DNA of 64,000 nucleotides from Deferribacteraceae bacterium UBA6793 (GTDB lineage Bacteria > Chrysiogenota > Deferribacteres > Deferribacterales > Geovibrionaceae). The position numbers and the translations under genes were made by a program. The notes below the pieces were generated by a model. It was not told the origin of the DNA and did not search any database. It was given only the letters and a program-made list of their open reading frames with translations. Shown piece by piece: positions 59,932 to 64,000 of the stretch. The DNA lies in contig DKFP01000007.1 in NCBI GenBank assembly GCA_002452405.1, forward strand, positions 23,200 to 87,199, read 5' to 3'. Position 1 is the first letter of the stretch, and every line of letters begins with the position of its first letter.

Positions 59932-59978
59932 TCTTTGATATGCGACATTATTGATGATACATAGTCTAAAACTGTTTT

Positions 59979-60947
59979 TTACTTCTTCCTGCGGTTCAGT
60001 TTGGAATAGATGAAATATGCAGGGAAAACAATGTCTGTTGCCATGAACAGGCATATCCACAGCATCATGAAGCTGACGACTATCTTGCGCAGATGGGTCG
60101 TATTCTCCGCGTCAGTGATAAGGTGCGCCCAGTGGGGTTTAACCTCGCGGTAGGGTGCGAAGGTATATACAAATTTAGGCTTTAAAGGCGTGATAGCCTC
60201 TTTTTTCAGTATTCCGAAAATATTGTTTCCCATAAGGATATACACGGATGCAAAGTCCGATCTTTCGGTAAAATACGGGTGACTTTCAGTCGGTTTTCCT
60301 GCGAAACAGTGGTCGCTCCCGCCGATACATTCAAGACGGACGTGCCTTTTCTTCGATATTCTGTCCGCCATGTTTGTGAAAGAGAGGGGGTGGGAGTTGT
60401 CGTCGAATGGGATAACTGCGTAATATGGGTCGATGAAGAACCATTTTTTACCGTCGAATATTTCAACACCGTAGTGTCTATCGTTTTTCACTAATCTGGT
60501 TTCGAGTCCCGTGTAGTTCGCCAGAACGGAAAATACCTCGGCAAAGTCTTTTGAGCAGCCCTTTCGGTGCTCGGTCATATCTATCTTTTCAACAATATCC
60601 TTTCCGTCCAGACAAACACCGTCGCCCGATTTTCCCATTATCTTAACTATCAGACCGGAGCGTTCAACGGGCGGAACGGCGGATATTCCCGTCAGGTAGC
60701 GTCTTTCTATGTTTGTTTCCGAGAAGATTCGGTTATAACCTTCGTTTCTGTCTGCTTCGGTGTCCCTTTTGAAAGAACTGCCAAGTAGTTCCGGCGAAAA
60801 GGTCATGTACCCTGCCGAGACTTTTTTAGAATAAAAAATATCTTCGAAGACTGCGATGATGCCGTCAGATTTCATGGAATAGACCAGAATGACGGCTAAA
60901 ATAATATTGAGCATGAAAAAAGACGTAATGAATTTTTCTGTTTTCAT
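59979..60947 (-). CDS. Transglutaminase-like membrane protein
   Basis: A 322-residue protein with membrane helices at residues 8-25 and about 285-310. Between them lies a transglutaminase-type core: Cys in RKGCSKDFAEVFSVLANYTGL, His in DRHYGVEIFDGKKW and Asp in FFIDPYYAV, the Cys-His-Asp order of the superfamily. The fold serves peptidases or amide-transfer enzymes, and the domain should lie in the periplasm. It is a single gene; the substrate is unknown. Confidence 0.75.
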   Translation of the reverse strand: MKTEKFITSFFMLNIILAVILVYSMKSDGIIAVFEDIFYSKKVSAGYMTFSPELLGSSFKRDTEADRNEGYNRIFSETNIERRYLTGISAVPPVERSGLIVKIMGKSGDGVCLDGKDIVEKIDMTEHRKGCSKDFAEVFSVLANYTGLETRLVKNDRHYGVEIFDGKKWFFIDPYYAVIPFDDNSHPLSFTNMADRISKKRHVRLECIGGSDHCFAGKPTESHPYFTERSDFASVYILMGNNIFGILKKEAITPLKPKFVYTFAPYREVKPHWAHLITDAENTTHLRKIVVSFMMLWICLFMATDIVFPAYFIYSKLNRRKK

Positions 60948-61066
60948 ATTTTCTCCGTATGCGGCGCATATTATAGAGCAGTCCGTATTTTTTTACAAAT
61001 GTAATAAGTGTGACGTTCGTGTTATATCTTTTTTTTTGCTATATGCATGAAAAATATGTCCAAACG

Positions 61067-61082
61067 TGGTATAAGTCTAGTA
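61067..61082 (+). promoter_or_regulatory. Extended -10 promoter of a possibly leaderless mRNA
   Basis: TGGTATAAG (61067-61075) is an extended -10; with the usual 7-base spacing transcription would start at the A of ATG 61082. No Shine-Dalgarno lies before the ATG, consistent with a leaderless transcript. Confidence 0.45.
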
Positions 61083-62674
61083 TGAGACAGCCTTTAAATC
61101 CAGACATGGCACAGGAACTGAAACAGATGGTGCTGGCAGGCGAATCGTGGCTTGTTAAGCGCATTATGTCTTATCTGAAAGAGCAGGGCTACGACGTTTA
61201 CCTGCCGGATACGGACAAATGGCTGGTCAACGCTTTGCGCCAGCTCAACAGACCGGTTGCCGATACGCCTGTGGCGTATTTTCATGTGCCGGAACTGCAT
61301 CCTCACGCGGATTTCAACAGCGACCCATACGCACAGTTCGGTATAGCGCAGGCAAGGCTGTTTCTGCGGCGCAATCTGGACGTAGTGATATTTTTTGGCA
61401 TCTTTAAATATATTCGCCAGTCATACGAAGATCTTATTCAGCTGAACACCTCCTGCGAGGAGGACTGCCGCCTCTGCCGCTCTTTTATGAAGCGGTATTT
61501 CGACCACATCGAGCTTGGTTTCATGAGCGAATATAAAGAATACGCGATTAAGGGTTTCCGGACTTTCTGCGGAGAGAGTGCGGGGATAAGGCTTGCTGAA
61601 AGCGAATCTTTCCGCAGTGCCCTTCTTGAAGGCATAGCGGGTGCGGCGCTGGTGCTTAACATGGAAACAGAGACCATTGAGGAGTACAACCGCAAGGCTA
61701 AGGAGATGCTTCCCTTTCTGAAAGGGGATGAGGGTGCGCAGGAGCCTGTTTTTTATGATGATGCGGGCGTTAACCCCATGGGGCTTTTTGAGCTTGCTGA
61801 AAAAGCCGGAAGCAACGAGGAAAAAATCATGGAAACCTCTGGCGGCACTATACCCATCAGGGTTTTCAGCATAGAGGTATGGCTTCAGAGCCAGCGACAC
61901 AGATTTATCATTATGTTTGATATCACCCGTGAAAAAATGCTTGAGCGCAGGCTCGGACATGTGCAGCATCTTGAATCTATCGGTGAGATAGCTCTTGGGC
62001 TTCCCATTCGGATGGGAGCTGCGTCTGCGGACATAACGGCGACGCTGAAATCCGCAATTCAGGCGCTGAAAGAGTGCCCGAACCGCTGCGGTTCCATAGC
62101 GGCGAACGAGCTTCTGCCGCACGTTGTGGAAGCTGAAAAATATCTTAACGACCTGACAGCCATCCTGAACGCTCTGGCGTCCATAACCCAGAAGGATAAT
62201 ATAGAGAAAGAGCACGTTTTCATAGACACTCTGGTAAAAAACTGCGTGCTGCTTACCAGTGACAAATGGGAGCCTTACTGCGAAATGGAACTGCATCTTG
62301 CGAAACAGCATGGGGTTCTGCGGTGTTACGCGGACGAAATAGGGCAGATGATGCTGAATCTATTGGTGAACGCCGCCTATGCAGTGCGGAAAAAGAGCGA
62401 GGCGGACGGCACAAAGGGCAGGATAACAGTTTCCACAAGGTATACGAAAGAGTTTCTGGAACTTAAAATTGCCGACACGGGGATAGGCATCAAAAAACAG
62501 GACTATAAGCGCGTTTTCGATCCCGGTTTCACGACAAAGGCGATAGGAAGAGGCACAGGACACGGTCTGGCTCTGGTGTACGACATCGCCGTCAACAGGT
62601 ATAAAGGTACAATAGAGTTCAAAAGCACCGAAGGGGTGGGCACAGAGTTTACCGTGCGTATTCCTCTGACCTGA
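61082..62674 (+). CDS. Histidine-kinase-like protein without phospho-acceptor His
   Basis: A 530-residue cytoplasmic protein. Residues 1-200 are novel to me and hold a CxxxCxxC cluster (TSCEEDCRLCRSF). A PAS-like part (ALVLNMETETIEEYNRKAKEML) and MFDITREKMLERRL follow. The dimerisation helix reads ESIGEIALGLPIRMGAA where kinases have G.AH..NN, so the His is absent. The ATPase domain is well kept: MMLNLLVNAAYAV, ADTGIGI, VFDPGFTTK, GRGTGHGL. It may act as an ATP-dependent switch or need another phospho-site. ATG 61082 is supported by an extended -10 just upstream. Confidence 0.85.
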   Translation: MRQPLNPDMAQELKQMVLAGESWLVKRIMSYLKEQGYDVYLPDTDKWLVNALRQLNRPVADTPVAYFHVPELHPHADFNSDPYAQFGIAQARLFLRRNLDVVIFFGIFKYIRQSYEDLIQLNTSCEEDCRLCRSFMKRYFDHIELGFMSEYKEYAIKGFRTFCGESAGIRLAESESFRSALLEGIAGAALVLNMETETIEEYNRKAKEMLPFLKGDEGAQEPVFYDDAGVNPMGLFELAEKAGSNEEKIMETSGGTIPIRVFSIEVWLQSQRHRFIIMFDITREKMLERRLGHVQHLESIGEIALGLPIRMGAASADITATLKSAIQALKECPNRCGSIAANELLPHVVEAEKYLNDLTAILNALASITQKDNIEKEHVFIDTLVKNCVLLTSDKWEPYCEMELHLAKQHGVLRCYADEIGQMMLNLLVNAAYAVRKKSEADGTKGRITVSTRYTKEFLELKIADTGIGIKKQDYKRVFDPGFTTKAIGRGTGHGLALVYDIAVNRYKGTIEFKSTEGVGTEFTVRIPLT

Positions 62675-63127
62675 TCTTCCTTTTCTTTTTAGGGCAAAAG
62701 CCCTTCTTGCTGGTTCATATCTTTTATTTCGACCAAATAACGACATGTTTTATCTTATTTTGCTGCGACAGCTATTTAGGATATATATGATTATTTATAT
62801 AAATAGTTATATATTATCGCTACGACTCGTAAATGTCATATGCTCGCTATTGTTTCATATTAGAACTGTTATTCGTACGTTATTTTAAAAATTATTAACG
62901 AAAGATAAAAATGAAATGGCTCAAAACGTTGCGCAAAGCTATGAAAAAAATCGGTTTTCGTTTAGTTAGGAGTGCATTAGATAACGTTGACGCAGAATTT
63001 AAACGTATATATAAATCACATAACGGTGCGTATCGGTGCGGCATTATCCGTCTTTCAGAGCCGTGCTTTTTTTTGCGCACTCATCGTTATATAAAAAGAT
63101 ATATAACGCATTATTCGGAGGTCAGGT
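62675..63127. other. Long AT-rich non-coding region
   Basis: 453 bp without a supported gene. It has a short hairpin AGGGC-AAAA-GCCCT at 62691-62704 (weak terminator for the kinase-like gene), a stretch rich in ATAT at 62780-62820, and an inverted repeat CGTTATAT / ATATAACG (63085-63108) just before the Shine-Dalgarno of the cytochrome gene. An ORF of 120 codons from 62911 overlaps the next gene and is not believed. Confidence 0.5.
63085..63108. promoter_or_regulatory. Inverted repeat before the cytochrome gene
   Basis: CGTTATAT and ATATAACG (8 bp arms, 8-base loop) lie 20 bp before the ATG, next to GGAGG. Possible operator or RNA element; the symmetry is partly due to AT-richness. Confidence 0.3.
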
Positions 63128-63958
63128 ATGGAAGAAAAGATAACTCGCAGAGACATTCTGGCAAAGGCGGCCGTCTTGGGTGTGGGTATCGCTGTTGGCA
63201 GTGCGGGAACACGCATTGCATCTGCGGATACTGCCGAAACCGGCACGGCAGAATCCGGAAACAAAAACGATGAACCAAAAAGCGGCGAAGAACCGGTAAT
63301 GAGACAGTGGCCATGGCCATATGTTAAGCTCGACCCCGTTGAAACGGCTGAACTCGCATATAACGGTTGGTATGAACTGGGCTGCGGCGGCACTGTCGTA
63401 ATGTCCATTTTCAGCCAGCTTGCGGAAAAGGTGGGTGAACCTTATAAATCTTTTCCCGACGAATCCTTCGTAATTTTTGAAGGCGGTCTCGGCGGATGGG
63501 GAACACTCTGCGGATCGCTGAACGGTGCCGCTATGGTTTGCAGCCTCATCATCGGTCCCCCCACAAAGGACGAAACTTCCGTTCTGATGGCAATCAACAC
63601 CATGGACTGGTACAGCCACGCCATTATGCCCATCTACGTTCCGAAAGAACCCAGAGCCAACGTTGACGGCATCGTGCATACAGTAAGCGATTCACCCCTC
63701 TGCCACGTTTCCGTCGGCAAGTGGGAGAAGGAATCAAAATTTGCCACCAGCAGCCCCGAACGTAAAGACAGATGCGCAAGAGTATCAGCTTCCGTTGCTT
63801 ATAAGCTGGTTATGACACTGAACGAATGGATTGACGGCAACTATCATGAAGAAGTGACATGGTTCGGACCGCAGAAAGCCCTTATGCCTGCCCAGTATAA
63901 CTGCGCGGACTGCCATGGGAAGAATGTTCCGAAAGCTCCGCAGCCCGAAAAGAAATAA
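63128..63958 (+). CDS. Tat-exported split-Soret-type cytochrome c
   Basis: A 276-residue protein with a twin-arginine signal (ITRRDILAKAAVLGVGIAVG), exported folded. The body has the C-GCAxxG-C-C type pattern: LGCGGTVVMSIFSQLAE, GGLGGWGTLCGSLNGAAMVCS, as in split-Soret cytochrome c. One haem motif, NCADCHGK (CxxCH), is near the C-terminus, with Cys and His earlier available as ligands. It is probably a periplasmic electron-transfer protein of anaerobic respiration. GGAGG precedes the ATG by six bases; 17 bases separate it from the next gene. Confidence 0.85.
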   Translation: MEEKITRRDILAKAAVLGVGIAVGSAGTRIASADTAETGTAESGNKNDEPKSGEEPVMRQWPWPYVKLDPVETAELAYNGWYELGCGGTVVMSIFSQLAEKVGEPYKSFPDESFVIFEGGLGGWGTLCGSLNGAAMVCSLIIGPPTKDETSVLMAINTMDWYSHAIMPIYVPKEPRANVDGIVHTVSDSPLCHVSVGKWEKESKFATSSPERKDRCARVSASVAYKLVMTLNEWIDGNYHEEVTWFGPQKALMPAQYNCADCHGKNVPKAPQPEKK

Positions 63959-63975
63959 ATAAGAGGAGCTAAACC

Positions 63976-64000
63976 ATGAACAGAAGATATTTTGTTAAGG
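63976..64000 (+). CDS. Start of a gene with a likely Tat signal (truncated at window end)
   Basis: ATG 63976 follows GAGGAG; the eight residues seen are MNRRYFVK, with RR as in twin-arginine leaders. It would be the second gene of the cytochrome operon, perhaps a redox partner. Nothing more can be read before the window ends. Confidence 0.6.

Noticed and set aside
61421..62311. 296-codon minus-strand ORF opposite the kinase-like gene
   Set aside because: Antisense shadow with excess Arg/Phe/His; no domain motif.
62780..62820. AT-rich stretch as a replication origin or attachment site
   Set aside because: No DnaA boxes, repeats of iteron type, tRNA end or integrase gene nearby.
62911..63273. 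120-codon ORF before the cytochrome gene
   Set aside because: It overlaps the well-supported Tat cytochrome gene by 146 bases in another frame, and its C-terminal part is just that gene's shadow; no Shine-Dalgarno or known motif.

Overview
The window is a 64 kb stretch of a Gram-negative, flagellated bacterial chromosome with an outer membrane: it carries a type II secretion system, TolC-type efflux, a lipid-A/O-antigen type sugar locus and an RseP/LepA/LepB/PyrH core block. The gene mix (split-Soret-type cytochrome, GspN-containing secretion operon, bacteriohemerythrin, REC-HDOD signalling) suggests an anaerobic or respiratory lineage, and my best guess is a Deferribacterota-like organism. 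That taxon is an inference from gene content only. I saw no tRNA, rRNA or CRISPR array.

Layout. Bases 1-11.8 kb are a polysaccharide and nucleotide-sugar region: the end of a GMC oxidoreductase, an SDR epimerase, a family-2 glycosyltransferase, an IS3-family element beside the stump of a second IS3-type transposase, a WcaJ-type sugar-phosphate transferase, a GnnA/GnnB-like pair, gmd, manC and a UDP-glucuronate epimerase-like gene. Bases 11.4-16 kb hold mixed genes (VanZ-like, STAND-type ATPase, smpB, a hemerythrin-like protein, FmdB, ExeA-like ATPase). A consensus Fur box at 16.1 kb precedes a tiny Cys/His-rich membrane protein, followed by a three-gene signalling operon (histidine kinase, REC-HDOD, HTH-REC) and an RMD1-family protein. 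Bases 20.0-24.8 kb are a TetR-TolC-EmrA-EmrB efflux operon with a clear promoter and palindromic operator. Bases 24.8-27.4 kb hold an ECF sigma factor with a probable anti-sigma protein that carries a carbohydrate-binding-like (CBM48) domain, a related lipoprotein probably starting at CTG, and two secreted Gly/Ser/His-rich proteins.

Bases 28.8-39.6 kb encode a type II secretion system in two divergent arms (gspGHIJKLMN leftward, gspCDEF rightward) with a CPBP membrane protease between them. Bases 40.1-47.6 kb are the housekeeping run lepA-lepB-pyrH-frr-uppS-cdsA-dxr-rseP. Bases 47.7-59 kb are a flagellar glycosylation island: an unusually long (800 aa) flagellin behind a sigma-28-type promoter, then pseB-C-F-G-I, four extra genes (ATP-grasp, SDR, phosphoesterase, PIG-L deacetylase) and pseH, all tightly coupled. 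The end holds xth, a transglutaminase-like membrane protein, a kinase-like protein that seems to lack its phospho-accepting His, and a Tat-exported split-Soret-type cytochrome with the start of a second Tat-type gene.

The most likely under-described systems are the four-gene insert inside the pseudaminic acid operon, which looks like a tailoring module for the flagellin sugar, and the ECF-sigma / CBM48 / glycine-rich protein cluster. A dispersed 70-85 bp intergenic repeat (five good copies, one degenerate) also runs through the window.
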